Assembly: GCA_947497175.1 (NCBI GenBank)
Contig: CANMFM010000006.1
Span: forward strand, 434,001 to 498,000
Source: an uncultured Aquimarina sp.
GTDB taxonomy: Bacteria > Bacteroidota > Bacteroidia > Flavobacteriales > Flavobacteriaceae
Reading direction: 5' to 3'
Length of the DNA stretch: 64,000 bases
Below, piece after piece: positions 7,686 to 16,840 of the stretch. Every line of letters begins with the position of its first letter. Position 1 is the first letter of the stretch. Under the pieces are notes generated by a model that was not told the origin of the DNA, did not search any database, and saw only the letters and a program-made list of their open reading frames with translations. Position numbers and translations under genes: made by a program.

Positions 7686-8720
7686 CTATTGTATCGGGAC
7701 ATAAATTTCTGTAATCCATTCAGCAGGGTTTGGCTGCAACCCTGGATCTGTTTTATATACCTCAAAAGTGGGGGAATCTTCATTAGGTTTCAAGTTATTT
7801 TCTGTAATATACTTATATGCTGATTCCCAAGCTTCTTTTAAGTTTGCATAATCTCCTTTCAGGGTAGTTTTAACTACTTTCTGTTTTGGTAATAAATCAC
7901 AACTAACCATGCTTTCTTTTGGGGTTACCACTTTTTCTCTTGTAGGAATAGCGGAAGCAAAAATAGTAGTGCCCTGTTCTTCATTAAACTCGGTATATAA
8001 AGTAAATGGCATACCAGTCTGCGGAAGATTATTTTGTTTCATATACGTTTTTACTGCAGGTAACATTTGGGCCATTTTTTCAGCCATTTCTGCAATAGAG
8101 GATGTTGTGGCTGTATACATATAAAATCCACCTTCATGTTCTGTAACTCCATCAACATTAATTGAATATTCTTTCATTTTTTCTTTTGAATATGCATCCA
8201 GTTTTTCAAGTCCTCTTTGATACATAGGTCTTAGCATTTGAGAAACAGTACTGTCTTGAGTGGCCCAAAACGCTTTTTCCATAAAAGACTGAGTGCCTTT
8301 CATACCCCAAGTAACTTTTGTCTTATTCCCTTCGATTTTCTCAAATTTCCAATACACATCACTTTTACTTTCTCCCATTGGAGTAATAAAAGTTATATTT
8401 TGATCTATGCTTGTAAACGGAGAAACTTTTTTAGTCTCCATTTTACCATCTCCCTGCGTTTCACTTTTCCAACTGTAAGAGGCACCTTCACCACTTGTTT
8501 TTTCTGGGTATTCCATAATGAGATCATCAGAATCATCCATCCAAGGACCCCATTTCTCCCAGGTTTTATATTCGTTTACTGTACTAAAAAGTAGCTCATC
8601 GGGTGCATCAATTACTCTGCTTTCTTCAACCTGAAAAGCTCCATCGATTGTAGCAACATATACTGCACCGCCTATAACGACTAATAATAAAAGAAAAAAT
8701 AAATACTTGATTATTTTCAT
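7686..8720 (-). CDS. SRPBCC domain plus GyrI-like effector-binding domain, membrane-anchored
   Basis: 344 aa. One N-terminal transmembrane helix (about 5-25) anchors it. Residues 30-180 are a START/SRPBCC (polyketide cyclase-like) ligand-binding domain with the typical VIDAPDELLF and NEYKTWEKWGPW segments. Residues 188-344 look like a GyrI-like/AraC effector-binding domain. The two-domain arrangement is common in Bacteroidota, and its ligand is not known. No regulator or enzyme is fused. It is the first gene of a minus-strand run, separated from crcB by a terminator. Confidence 0.8.
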   Translation of the reverse strand: MKIIKYLFFLLLLVVIGGAVYVATIDGAFQVEESRVIDAPDELLFSTVNEYKTWEKWGPWMDDSDDLIMEYPEKTSGEGASYSWKSETQGDGKMETKKVSPFTSIDQNITFITPMGESKSDVYWKFEKIEGNKTKVTWGMKGTQSFMEKAFWATQDSTVSQMLRPMYQRGLEKLDAYSKEKMKEYSINVDGVTEHEGGFYMYTATTSSIAEMAEKMAQMLPAVKTYMKQNNLPQTGMPFTLYTEFNEEQGTTIFASAIPTREKVVTPKESMVSCDLLPKQKVVKTTLKGDYANLKEAWESAYKYITENNLKPNEDSPTFEVYKTDPGLQPNPAEWITEIYVPIQ

Positions 8721-8782
8721 GTTAGTTAGTTTAGATTGTTTGATTAGCTAATATAACTAATTTTTGCATCCTTTTATTTTGT

Positions 8783-8790
8783 TACATTTG
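8783..8790 (+). promoter_or_regulatory. -7 promoter box of the M49 peptidase gene
   Basis: TACATTTG, a perfect match to the Bacteroidota TAnnTTTG -7 element, 23 bp before the start codon. A TTTTTG lies upstream, but at 16 rather than the ideal 19 bp. Confidence 0.55.
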
Positions 8791-8812
8791 CCAAAACAAT
8801 AAATACTCAATA

Positions 8813-10858
8813 ATGAAACTCAATAGAATATTATTTTTTATTGCTATTACTAGTATGCTAATAGCATGTAAAAAAGATCCTAAAGTGCAGGATCAGGTTG
8901 ATCAACAAGAACAAGAAGCTGTAGAAGAAAAATTTGATTATGTTGTAGAGCAGTTTGCAGATCTTAAAATTCTTAGGTATCAAATTCCGGGATGGGATAA
9001 TCTTACTTTGAAAGAACAAAAGTTGGTGTATTATCTAACTCAGGCAGGTTTAAGCGGAAGAGATATCATGTGGGATCAGAATTATCGGTATAACCTTAGA
9101 ATTAGAAAAGCGCTTGAAAAAATATACACGTCATATGATGGAGATAAAAACTCAAAAGATTGGAAGGCTTTTGAGACCTATGTAAAGCGTGTTTGGTTTT
9201 CAAATGGAATACACCATCATTATAGTAATGATAAAATAAAGCCCGAATTTAGTAAAGATTATTTCAGCTCTCTTCTTGCTGCTACCGGTACAGAGATATC
9301 TAAGGAAGCGTATGAAGTTATTTTTAATGATAAAGATGCTAAAAAAGTAAATCAGGCCAAAGGAGTAGATAATGTAGCACTATCTGCCGTTAATTTTTAT
9401 GGACCCCAGGTTACTAATCAAGATGTAACTTCATTCTATGGAAAAATGAAGTCTCCTAATCCGGATAAACCGTTATCCTTTGGTTTAAACTCTCAATTGG
9501 TAAAAGAAAATGGAATACTTAAAGAAAGAGTTTATAAATCAGGAGGATTGTATGGTTCTGCAATTGATGAAATTATCAAATGGTTAGACAAAGCTAAAGA
9601 AGTGGCCGAAAATGAAGCGCAAGGTGATGCTTTAGGCTTATTGATAGAATATTATAAAACAGGAAATTTACAGACCTGGGATGATTACAATGTAGCATGG
9701 ACTGCTGCAACCGAAGGAAATATCGACTACATCAATAGTTTTATTGAAGTTTATAATGATCCATTGGGCTATAGAGGCTCTTATGAAACGATTGTACAGA
9801 TCAAGGATTTTGATATGTCTAAGAAAATGGCTGTTTTGTCTGAAAATGCACAGTGGTTTGAAGATAATTCACCTTTAATGGATGAACATAAAAAAGATAG
9901 TGTAGTTGGGGTGTCATACAAAGTGGTAACTGTTGCCGGCGAGGCCGGTGATGCTTCTCCAAGTACGCCGATAGGAGTAAATTTACCTAATGCAAACTGG
10001 ATAAGGGCAGCCGTTGGATCTAAGTCTGTTTCTCTTGGTAATATAATTAATGCCTATAATAATGCGGGTGGATCTGGTCGTTTAAAAGAATTTGTTCATG
10101 ATGATGAAGAATTTGAGTTAGAAGAAAAATATGGTCAACTTGCAGATAAATTACATACCGCTTTACACGAGGTAGTTGGTCACGCATCAGGACAATTGAA
10201 TCCTGGAGTTGGCGAAACTAAGGAAACGCTTAAAAATTATGCTTCTACTATGGAAGAAGGTCGTGCAGACCTAGTTGGGTTATACTACTTGATGGATCCA
10301 AAATTACAAGAATTAGGATTAGTTGAAGATTGGGAAAAAACAGGTAAAGCTGCATATGATGGATATATCAGAAATGGCTTAATGGGGCAATTAATACGTC
10401 TAAATCTTGGTGATGATGTAGAAGAAGCTCATATGAGAAACAGGCAATGGGTAAGCGCTTGGGCGTTTGAAAAAGGAGCTAAAGACAACGTTATTGAAAA
10501 AGTTACCAGAGATGGTAAGACCTATTATGATATTAAAGATTATAAGAAGTTGCGGGATATTTTTGGGCAGTTGCTGCGAGAAACACAACGTATCAAGTCT
10601 GAAGGTGATTACAAGGCAGCAGAAGCTTTGGTAGAAGGATATGGAGTAAAAGTTGATCAGGCGATTCATGCAGAAGTGTTGAAACGTAATGAGCAATTTA
10701 CCTCTGCACCTTATAGTGGTTTTGTAAATCCCGTTTTAGTTCCAGAAATGGATGAAAATGGAGAGATTACTAAGATTAAGGTAACACAACCAGAAGATTT
10801 TGCTTCACAGATGCTAGACTATGGTAAAAACTATAACTTCTTGCCAGAAGTGAATTAG
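8813..10858 (+). CDS. Dipeptidyl-peptidase III-like metallopeptidase (family M49), lipoprotein
   Basis: 681 aa. Lipobox LIAC at residues 16-19 predicts a lipid-anchored envelope protein. The M49 zinc motif HExxxH is present as HEVVGH (452-457), followed by ASGQLNP; the second zinc-ligand motif is EEGRAD (481-486), equivalent to EECRAD/E of DPP III. Length matches the family (about 680-740 aa). The family removes dipeptides from the N-terminus of small peptides. It is a single gene with its own -7 box and a strong terminator. Confidence 0.93.
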   Translation: MKLNRILFFIAITSMLIACKKDPKVQDQVDQQEQEAVEEKFDYVVEQFADLKILRYQIPGWDNLTLKEQKLVYYLTQAGLSGRDIMWDQNYRYNLRIRKALEKIYTSYDGDKNSKDWKAFETYVKRVWFSNGIHHHYSNDKIKPEFSKDYFSSLLAATGTEISKEAYEVIFNDKDAKKVNQAKGVDNVALSAVNFYGPQVTNQDVTSFYGKMKSPNPDKPLSFGLNSQLVKENGILKERVYKSGGLYGSAIDEIIKWLDKAKEVAENEAQGDALGLLIEYYKTGNLQTWDDYNVAWTAATEGNIDYINSFIEVYNDPLGYRGSYETIVQIKDFDMSKKMAVLSENAQWFEDNSPLMDEHKKDSVVGVSYKVVTVAGEAGDASPSTPIGVNLPNANWIRAAVGSKSVSLGNIINAYNNAGGSGRLKEFVHDDEEFELEEKYGQLADKLHTALHEVVGHASGQLNPGVGETKETLKNYASTMEEGRADLVGLYYLMDPKLQELGLVEDWEKTGKAAYDGYIRNGLMGQLIRLNLGDDVEEAHMRNRQWVSAWAFEKGAKDNVIEKVTRDGKTYYDIKDYKKLRDIFGQLLRETQRIKSEGDYKAAEALVEGYGVKVDQAIHAEVLKRNEQFTSAPYSGFVNPVLVPEMDENGEITKIKVTQPEDFASQMLDYGKNYNFLPEVN

Positions 10859-10881
10859 AGAATAGCATTTAAGAAATATAT

Positions 10882-10915
10882 AAATCTCCTTGAAAACAAA
10901 TCAAGGAGATTTTTT
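10882..10915 (+). terminator. Intrinsic terminator of the M49 peptidase gene
   Basis: 12-bp stem AAATCTCCTTGA/TCAAGGAGATTT, 7-nt loop, followed by more T. It starts 24 nt after the stop codon. Confidence 0.9.
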
Positions 10916-11232
10916 ATAATTTCTAATTAGGAAATATTTCTAACAAAACAGTATTTACTTTATCTTACTTTTACTATGGCTTACGTATCTTCAGAAATTA
11001 GTTAGTACCTCTTTCTGCCAATTTTTACCTTATATTCTCTATGTTTCATATAATGGGATTTGGTTTATTGATTTACCCCTCAAAACTCTAAAAAAATAGA
11101 ATGGCAATCCATACCTAATACAAGGTATTTTATTTTGCCGACAATATAGGTTTATATGAAATGTCTAGACTAAGAGTCTAATGGAATATGTTATACAGCA
11201 AATATGGTATTAAAGACCAAGGGGTATATTGT
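10916..11232. other. Intergenic region without recognisable gene
   Basis: About 320 bp of AT-rich sequence with stop codons in all frames. Only a small inverted repeat ATACCT/AGGTAT (11111-11128) stands out. No conserved element recognised. Confidence 0.35.
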
Positions 11233-11424
11233 TTACTCGGGTTGTAAATATGTTTTTAATGCGAATAACAATATAATAAAGATAATAAATCCAATCAAAA
11301 TAAATAAGCTTCCTTTGTAGTATTTGCGATGAAGCTTAAGATCCTTTCTATAGCTAAAAATCATTAAAATGATAAAAGCAACTACAAAAAAACCTGCAAA
11401 TACTAACTGACCCTGACTAAACAT
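11233..11424 (-). CDS. Small two-helix membrane protein
   Basis: 63 aa: a hydrophobic helix (about 6-23), a basic loop with Tyr/Lys/His (SYRKDLKLHRKYYKG), and a second helix (about 40-58). The balanced two-helix pattern and clean start and stop support a real gene. Similar small proteins are common in Flavobacteriaceae, but I know of no function. It is divergent from the pyrophosphohydrolase gene with a 44-bp gap. Confidence 0.7.
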   Translation of the reverse strand: MFSQGQLVFAGFFVVAFIILMIFSYRKDLKLHRKYYKGSLFILIGFIIFIILLFALKTYLQPE

Positions 11425-11468
11425 ATTTTGTTATTTTTACAGCAAAGATAATCTATAAAAATATACTG

Positions 11469-11855
11469 ATGAAGGATAAAATTGCTGCCGTACAAGAATT
11501 CCATACTGCGTTTGAAATAGGATATAAAAATGAACCCGTTGCTGATCTGGGTGAAGCAAAAAATATGCTTCGATTTAATTTGATGAAAGAAGAAAATGAG
11601 GAATACTTAGAAGCGGCCCAAAATAATGATTTGGTAGAAGTTGCTGACGCATTAGGAGATATGTTGTATATTTTATGTGGTACAATAATCGAGCACGGGA
11701 TGCAACATAAAATAGAGGAGGTGTTTAATGAGATTCAGCGTAGTAATATGAGTAAATTGGGAGAAGATGGCAGCCCGATTTATCGCGAAGATGGTAAAGT
11801 ACTCAAGGGGCCGAATTATTTCAAACCCAATATCAAAGAAATTTTAGATCGATAA
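11469..11855 (+). CDS. MazG-like nucleotide pyrophosphohydrolase
   Basis: 128 aa, all-alpha PRA-PH/MazG-like fold. The metal-binding pattern is visible: EENEEYLEA (EExxE, about 39-47) and EVADALGDMLY (ExxxD, about 57-67). A C-terminal segment IYREDGKVLKGPNYFKP is characteristic of a bacterial subfamily annotated as nucleoside triphosphate pyrophosphohydrolase-like. It probably hydrolyses a non-canonical or phosphoribosyl nucleotide to the monophosphate in the cytoplasm; the exact substrate is open. Confidence 0.85.
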   Translation: MKDKIAAVQEFHTAFEIGYKNEPVADLGEAKNMLRFNLMKEENEEYLEAAQNNDLVEVADALGDMLYILCGTIIEHGMQHKIEEVFNEIQRSNMSKLGEDGSPIYREDGKVLKGPNYFKPNIKEILDR

Positions 11856-11889
11856 AAAAATCCCGAAGAGCATTCTTCGGGATTTTTTT
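11854..11889. terminator. Bidirectional terminator between the pyrophosphohydrolase and ilvE
   Basis: Perfect stem AATCCCGAAGA/TCTTCGGGATT with GCAT loop, A7 on the left and T7 on the right. It overlaps the last bases of the upstream stop codon and also faces the 3' end of ilvE. Confidence 0.9.
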
Positions 11890-11929
11890 TATTTAAAAGA
11901 TGTGTACTTCTGAATTTGTAATTCAAAAG

Positions 11930-12997
11930 CTACACTTTATATCTCCAGCCAAAAGGATCTTCGGCTTTATTATATTGGATATCCATTAATGCTTTTTTGA
12001 AATGCGAAGCATATGAGTTTTCTTGTTTTGCTAATTCGTAATGCTCACCTTGGTAACCAAAAGCTTTGACAGGACTTATAACTGCTGCCGTTCCTGCTCC
12101 AAAAATTTCTTTCAAACTTCCATTTTTTGCGGCTGCGACTATTTCGCTAACTCTTACAGGTCGTACATCTACAGTGATCCCTTCTTTTTCAGCCAGAGCG
12201 ATAAGGCTTTTACGCGTAACTCCATCAAGAATTCGATCACTTACAGGTGCAGTAAGTAAGGTATCGTTTACTCTGAAGAATACATTCATAGTCCCGGCTT
12301 CTTCCATAAATTCGTGGGTGTCAGCGTCTGTCCATATAATCTGTTGATATCCCTTTTCTTTTGCCAGCTTGGTTGGATAGAACTGCCCAGCATAATTACC
12401 AGCAGCTTTAGCGTATCCAAAACCTCCATTGGCCGAACGACTATATCGTTCTTCAACCAATACGCTCACTTCTCCGCTATAATAAGATTGTGCAGGAGAG
12501 CAGATAATTAAAAATTTATATTCATCGGCTTCAGATGCAGAAACACTAGCCTGAGTTGCAATAACAAAAGGGCGAATGTATAAAGAATTACCAAAACCAG
12601 GCTTAATCCAATCATTGTCCAGTTTTAGTAGTGTATTTAGTCCTTCAAAAAAATAGTCTTCTGGAAATTCTGGCATTGCCAAGCGCTCAGCAGATTTATT
12701 AATGCGATTATAATTTTCATCCGGCCTGAATAAAAAAGTATCTCCATGATCATCTTTATAGGCTTTCATTCCTTCGAAAACGGCTTGACCATAATGAAAA
12801 ACACGTGAAGATGGTTCCATACTCAAAGGTCCATAAGGAACAATCTTAGGTGATTGCCACGCTCCATTACTATAATCGCAGACAAACATATGATCAGTAA
12901 AAATTTTTCCGAAATTAAGATTTTCAAAATCTACTTGTCCAATTTTAGATTCACTTACTTGATTAACTTCTAAGGTCTGCGAAATTGTATTTTTCAT
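11930..12997 (-). CDS. ilvE: Branched-chain amino acid aminotransferase
   Basis: 355 aa, the length of the long (class II) bacterial BCAT group, PLP fold type IV. The PLP lysine is Lys197 in GYAKAAGNYAG; EEAGTMNVFF (232-241) and the late FGAGTAAVISP phosphate-binding segment complete the signature. It catalyses the last step of Val/Leu/Ile synthesis and the first step of their breakdown, with 2-oxoglutarate/glutamate. It is monocistronic. The region upstream holds a TTACATTTT/AAAATGTAA inverted repeat (13046-13070) that could be an operator. Confidence 0.95.
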   Translation of the reverse strand: MKNTISQTLEVNQVSESKIGQVDFENLNFGKIFTDHMFVCDYSNGAWQSPKIVPYGPLSMEPSSRVFHYGQAVFEGMKAYKDDHGDTFLFRPDENYNRINKSAERLAMPEFPEDYFFEGLNTLLKLDNDWIKPGFGNSLYIRPFVIATQASVSASEADEYKFLIICSPAQSYYSGEVSVLVEERYSRSANGGFGYAKAAGNYAGQFYPTKLAKEKGYQQIIWTDADTHEFMEEAGTMNVFFRVNDTLLTAPVSDRILDGVTRKSLIALAEKEGITVDVRPVRVSEIVAAAKNGSLKEIFGAGTAAVISPVKAFGYQGEHYELAKQENSYASHFKKALMDIQYNKAEDPFGWRYKV

Positions 12998-13045
12998 TTG
13001 ACTTTTTTTAAGGTGATCACAATTAACTGTTGAGGTTATATTTCA

Positions 13046-13070
13046 TTACATTTTGTCTGAAAAAATGTAA
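13046..13070. promoter_or_regulatory. Inverted repeat between ilvE and the DUF4920 gene
   Basis: TTACATTTT (13046-13054) and AAAATGTAA (13062-13070) are perfect 9-bp arms around a 7-nt spacer. There is no T-run, and it lies in a divergent promoter region, so it is more likely an operator than a terminator. Confidence 0.4.
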
Positions 13071-13141
13071 GAATACTAACAACCTATCTTACAATACACA
13101 AAAATACCCTTTTATTATAAAATAAGAATTCTTAAAATACG

Positions 13142-13149
13142 TAATTTTG
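13142..13149 (+). promoter_or_regulatory. -7 promoter box of the DUF4920-mnmD operon
   Basis: TAATTTTG, a perfect TAnnTTTG, 26 bp before the start codon of the DUF4920 gene. No clear TTTG is seen at -33. Confidence 0.5.
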
Positions 13150-13175
13150 TATTCTTAAACAATAATTATAGAATA

Positions 13176-13682
13176 ATGAATAAATACATACTTTTTTTGA
13201 TAGGATTGTTATCTGTGATGACTAGCTGTAAGGATAAAAATGAAGTTTCTATGCCTATTGATGGGATTATGATAGAAAATTATGATTCTTATGGTAAAAA
13301 GATTTCTGTAAATGAAGTGTATAGCAAAAATAGTAGTGAAAAAAAATATGAAAATCTTAAAATAGGTGATACCATTGATCTGGCGTTTACCAGTACAGTC
13401 AACGCTGTTTGTAAAGCTAAAGGATGTTGGATGAGAGTAGCTTTAAAGGATGATAAAGAAGCGATGGTAAAGTTTAAAGAGTATGGTTTTTTTGTTCCAA
13501 AAGACATAGAAAATGATACTGTCATCGTACAAGGAAAAGCATTTGTGAGCGAAGTATCTATTGAAGAACAGCGTCATTATGCAAGAGACGCAGGAAAATC
13601 GGAAGATCAAATTAATACTATTACAACTCCAAAGAAAACCTATTCGTTTATAGCAGATGGGGTTTTGATCAAGAAACAATGA
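13176..13682 (+). CDS. DUF4920 lipoprotein
   Basis: 168 aa. The lipobox VMTSC predicts a lipoprotein. The DUF4920 core is recognisable from CKAKGCWMRVAL through MVKFKEYGFFVP to TYSFIADGVLIK. The conserved CxxxGCWM segment could bind a metal or form a disulfide; no activity is established as far as I know. Its stop codon overlaps the start of mnmD (ATGA), so the two are translationally coupled. Confidence 0.88.
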   Translation: MNKYILFLIGLLSVMTSCKDKNEVSMPIDGIMIENYDSYGKKISVNEVYSKNSSEKKYENLKIGDTIDLAFTSTVNAVCKAKGCWMRVALKDDKEAMVKFKEYGFFVPKDIENDTVIVQGKAFVSEVSIEEQRHYARDAGKSEDQINTITTPKKTYSFIADGVLIKKQ

Positions 13683-14365
13683 AATCAGAATTAAAACGTG
13701 AAATTATTACAACTGCAGATGGTTCTACAACGATCCATCTGCCAGAATTAAATGAACATTATCATTCTAAGCATGGTGCGATTAATGAAGCACAACACGT
13801 ATTTATTGAAAGCGGTTTTAATTATGTTCTGGATCAGAAAGATAATAAAGAGTTAGATATTCTTGAAATAGGATTTGGGACAGGGTTAAATGCTTTTATT
13901 ACTTTTCTTAAAGCCGAAAAAAGAAAACAAAGTATTCATTATGTTGGTGTAGAAGCGTACCCTGTAGCTTTTGCTGAAGCAATCCTTATGAATTATTCTA
14001 AAGCCCTTTCGGTGCAGGAAAAAGAATCAGTTTTTGAAGCATTGCATGAGTCTGATTGGGAAATACCGGTTGAGATGACTCCAAACTTTATACTTACCAA
14101 GCGAAAACAATTATTTGCTGATATACACGATAAAGATGCCTTTAGTCTTATCTATTTTGATGCTTTTGGAGCTAGGGTGCAACCCGAGCTGTGGACTGTA
14201 GATATTTTTGAGAAGATGTACAATGCACTAAGATCTGATGGGGTATTGGTTACCTATTCAGCCAAAGGGAGTGTAAGACGCGCAATGCAACACGTAGGTT
14301 TTGAGGTAGAACGGCTTCCTGGTCCTCCCGGTAAACGTGAAATGCTAAGAGCAACAAAATTATAA
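13679..14365 (+). CDS. mnmD: tRNA 5-methylaminomethyl-2-thiouridine methyltransferase, MnmD type
   Basis: 228 aa, a stand-alone MnmD (DUF752/Methyltransf_30) domain without the fused MnmC oxidase half. The SAM-binding motif I is LEIGFGTGL (62-70); YFDAFGARVQPELWT holds the family DAF motif, and the C-terminus has GPPGKREM. The family carries out the last methylation of mnm5s2U34 in tRNA anticodons. It is coupled by a 4-nt overlap to the DUF4920 lipoprotein gene. Confidence 0.9.
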   Translation: MKSELKREIITTADGSTTIHLPELNEHYHSKHGAINEAQHVFIESGFNYVLDQKDNKELDILEIGFGTGLNAFITFLKAEKRKQSIHYVGVEAYPVAFAEAILMNYSKALSVQEKESVFEALHESDWEIPVEMTPNFILTKRKQLFADIHDKDAFSLIYFDAFGARVQPELWTVDIFEKMYNALRSDGVLVTYSAKGSVRRAMQHVGFEVERLPGPPGKREMLRATKL

Positions 14366-14485
14366 TTTTAAAAAGGGGATGTATTTAGCTTTTCTTTTTA
14401 TAGAAAAATAAACGACTGTTAAACCTATAATAAAGCGATTGGTTTTGTAATAGAGTGATGGTATTTTGCATCAAATTATAAGAAA

Positions 14486-15397
14486 ATGAAGGTTTTAATT
14501 ACTGGTGCCACCGGCTTAATAGGCCAGGAAATAGTAAAATTGTGTCATCAATCAGGCATTGATGTTAATTATCTCACCACTAGTAAAAACAAATTACAAG
14601 ATACAGCTAATTATAGAGGATATTTTTGGAATCCCAAACAGGGAGAGATTGATTCAGGATGCCTTGATAATGTTGAGGTGATTATTAATCTTGTAGGAGC
14701 CACTGTAGCAAAACGATGGACATCCTCTTACAAAAAAGAAATAATAGAAAGTAGAACAGTTACCACTCGTTTGCTTAGAGAGACGCTACAAAAGCGAAAA
14801 AATAGTACGGTGCGGCATATAATTTCGGCAAGCGCTATCGGGATTTATCCGGATTCATTTCAGAATTATTACATGGAAGATTCTCCTGAACGTGATACAG
14901 GTTTTTTAGGAGAGGTAGTAACTAAATGGGAGAACGCTGTCTCAGAATTTAAAACTTTAGGTGTAGAAGTTAGTATTTTACGCATAGGACTTGTCTTGTC
15001 TGAAAAAGGTGGAGCATATCCAAAAATAGCGAAGCCAATTCAATATGGTTTTGGAGCTGTTTTTGGAGATGGTAAGCAATGGCAGAGCTGGATACACTTA
15101 GACGATTTATCCCAAATGTTCATGTTTGTTCTGAAAGAAGAATTAAGTGGGGTATTTAACGCAGTGGCGCCTAATCCTGTTTCAAATAAAAAATTAACCT
15201 ATACCATAGCAGATAGATTAAATAAAAAAATAATATTACCAAATGTTCCAAGATTCGCGCTAAAATTAATCTTAGGTGAGATGCATGTTATTTTATTTTC
15301 CAGCCAACGTGTGTGTAGTAAAAGAATTTTAACATCCGGTTTTGAGTTTCAGCATGAAAATATCGTTTCGGCAATCGATAGTCTGGTTCCTGAATAA
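14486..15397 (+). CDS. TIGR01777 family NAD-dependent epimerase-like protein
   Basis: 303 aa. Extended SDR fold with the nucleotide-binding GATGLIGQEI (7-16), then the family sequence INLVGATVAKRWT and SASAIGIYPD with the Ser/Tyr region. The C-terminal DUF1731 helical segment (about 250-300) is present. Related to YfcH and SDR39U1; the substrate is not known. It reads with the upstream mnmD gene but after a 120-bp gap, so it may have its own promoter. Confidence 0.9.
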   Translation: MKVLITGATGLIGQEIVKLCHQSGIDVNYLTTSKNKLQDTANYRGYFWNPKQGEIDSGCLDNVEVIINLVGATVAKRWTSSYKKEIIESRTVTTRLLRETLQKRKNSTVRHIISASAIGIYPDSFQNYYMEDSPERDTGFLGEVVTKWENAVSEFKTLGVEVSILRIGLVLSEKGGAYPKIAKPIQYGFGAVFGDGKQWQSWIHLDDLSQMFMFVLKEELSGVFNAVAPNPVSNKKLTYTIADRLNKKIILPNVPRFALKLILGEMHVILFSSQRVCSKRILTSGFEFQHENIVSAIDSLVPE

Positions 15398-15401
15398 TTA
15401 A

Positions 15402-15431
15402 AAGAACCGATGCCATTAAGCATCGGTTCTT
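15402..15431. terminator. Hairpin terminator between convergent genes
   Basis: Perfect 11-bp stem AAGAACCGATG/CATCGGTTCTT with a loop of 8 nt. T-runs are short on both strands. Placed between the epimerase and the yceI-like gene. Confidence 0.65.
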
Positions 15432-15456
15432 AACTAATTTATATAATCCGGAATGA

Positions 15457-16128
15457 TTATGCTTTAGTAGCTTTAACACTAATTTTTAACTCGATATCAT
15501 CATTGATAAACTTGTCTCCTAAATTATCAAAAACAGATTTCGAACCATAATTTACTCCCCATTCTGTACGGTTTATAGTAAATACTTCGGTATTTAGTGT
15601 CATATTATCTCCTTCAATTGCTGTAGTCGCTGGAAAAGAAATATTCTTTTTAACTCCTTTAACGGTTAAATTTCCTTCAAGATAGGTTTTTCCTTCCTTT
15701 TCATTGATTCCTGTAATTTCAAAAGAAGCAGTAGGATATTTTGCAACATTAAAAAAGTGATCTTCTTTATCTTCTCCTTCGCCTTTTAGATGTCCTTCAA
15801 GTGATGCTTTTTCTTCACCTTCAAGATCGGTTACAGTAATAGAAGTCATATCAATGGTAAACGATCCACTTTTTACGTTTCCATCTTCAACTTTTACAGC
15901 GCCATCTGCAAGGTTTAACTCACCGGTATGTTTACCGGTAGGCTTTATTCCGGTCCATTCAATAGTACTTGCAGTAGGATCTACGTTGTAGGTAACTGCA
16001 GCTGCCGGAGCTTCTTTTACTTCTTCTGCTGCTGCGGCTTCAGTTTCGTTCTTTTTTTCGCTCTTACAAGAGAAAACTGAAAAGATTAAAGCTGTTACAG
16101 CTAGGATGTTGATTAATTTGGTTTTCAT
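15457..16128 (-). CDS. YceI family lipoprotein
   Basis: 223 aa. Lipobox VFSC (around Cys21), then an acidic Ala/Glu linker (25-45), then a YceI lipocalin-like domain: YNVDPTASTIEWTG, GSFTIDMTSITV, HLKGEGEDKEDHFFNVAKYPTASFEIT and the conserved end WGVNYGSKS. YceI proteins bind polyisoprenoid or other hydrophobic ligands in a periplasmic barrel. It is divergent from grpE. Confidence 0.92.
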   Translation of the reverse strand: MKTKLINILAVTALIFSVFSCKSEKKNETEAAAAEEVKEAPAAAVTYNVDPTASTIEWTGIKPTGKHTGELNLADGAVKVEDGNVKSGSFTIDMTSITVTDLEGEEKASLEGHLKGEGEDKEDHFFNVAKYPTASFEITGINEKEGKTYLEGNLTVKGVKKNISFPATTAIEGDNMTLNTEVFTINRTEWGVNYGSKSVFDNLGDKFINDDIELKISVKATKA

Positions 16129-16245
16129 AAATAACAGTTTTATGGGTTTTTAAACGTGTCAAAATTATTTTTTTGTAAAAGAAACACTCTTAAATATATA
16201 CTAAAATATTCCTGTGACATTATGACATTAATTCAAAAATGGCAG

Positions 16246-16253
16246 TACTTTTG
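16246..16253 (+). promoter_or_regulatory. -7 promoter box of grpE-dnaJ
   Basis: TACTTTTG matches TAnnTTTG, 38 bp before the grpE start. No CIRCE element and no clear -33 TTTG were seen. Confidence 0.5.
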
Positions 16254-16291
16254 CTACTTCAAAATCAAAACTTATAAAAGGTACATGTTAC

Positions 16292-16834
16292 ATGAGTAAG
16301 AAAAATAAAAATACTGAAGATGTAAAAGATCAGGTAGAAGAAGTACTTGATTCGCCTGTTGAGGAAACACAGACCGAAGAGGTAGATGCTGAAACACAGC
16401 TTAAAGAAGAACTCGGAAAAGAAAAAGATAAATTCTTGAGACTTTTTGCTGAGTTCGAAAATTATAAAAAACGTACTTCTAAAGAGCGTTTAGAATTATT
16501 CAAGACTGCTAGTCAGGATGTTATTCAATCTATGTTGCCAGTGCTTGATGATTTTGACAGAGCTTTAAAAGAAATAGAAAAATCAGAAGATAAAGACCTT
16601 ATCAAGGGAGTTGAATTAATTCACAATAAATTAAAAGAAACCCTGAAAAGTAAGGGGTTGTCTGAAGTAGAGGTTGCTGCTGGCGACACTTTTAACGCAG
16701 ATGATCATGAGGCAATAACACAGATTCCTGCTCCAAGCGATGATTTAAAGGGTAAAATTGTTGATGTTATAGAAAAGGGATATAAACTGGGTGATAAAGT
16801 GATACGTTTTCCAAAAGTAGTGACTGGTCAATAA
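16292..16834 (+). CDS. grpE: Nucleotide exchange factor GrpE
   Basis: 180 aa, normal length. An acidic N-terminal tail is followed by a long coiled-coil helix (about 40-90, LRLFAEFENYKKRTSKER) and a beta-rich head with QSMLPVLDDFDRAL and the C-terminal EKGYKLGDKVIRFPKVVV-type ending. It releases ADP from DnaK in the cytoplasm. It is 6 bp upstream of dnaJ, as in most flavobacteria; dnaK itself is not in the window. Confidence 0.96.
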   Translation: MSKKNKNTEDVKDQVEEVLDSPVEETQTEEVDAETQLKEELGKEKDKFLRLFAEFENYKKRTSKERLELFKTASQDVIQSMLPVLDDFDRALKEIEKSEDKDLIKGVELIHNKLKETLKSKGLSEVEVAAGDTFNADDHEAITQIPAPSDDLKGKIVDVIEKGYKLGDKVIRFPKVVTGQ

Positions 16835-16840
16835 TATATT

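Noticed and set aside
16129-16291. CIRCE heat-shock operator before grpE
   Set aside because: No GCACTC-N9-GAGTGC inverted repeat is present; only a -7 box is visible.
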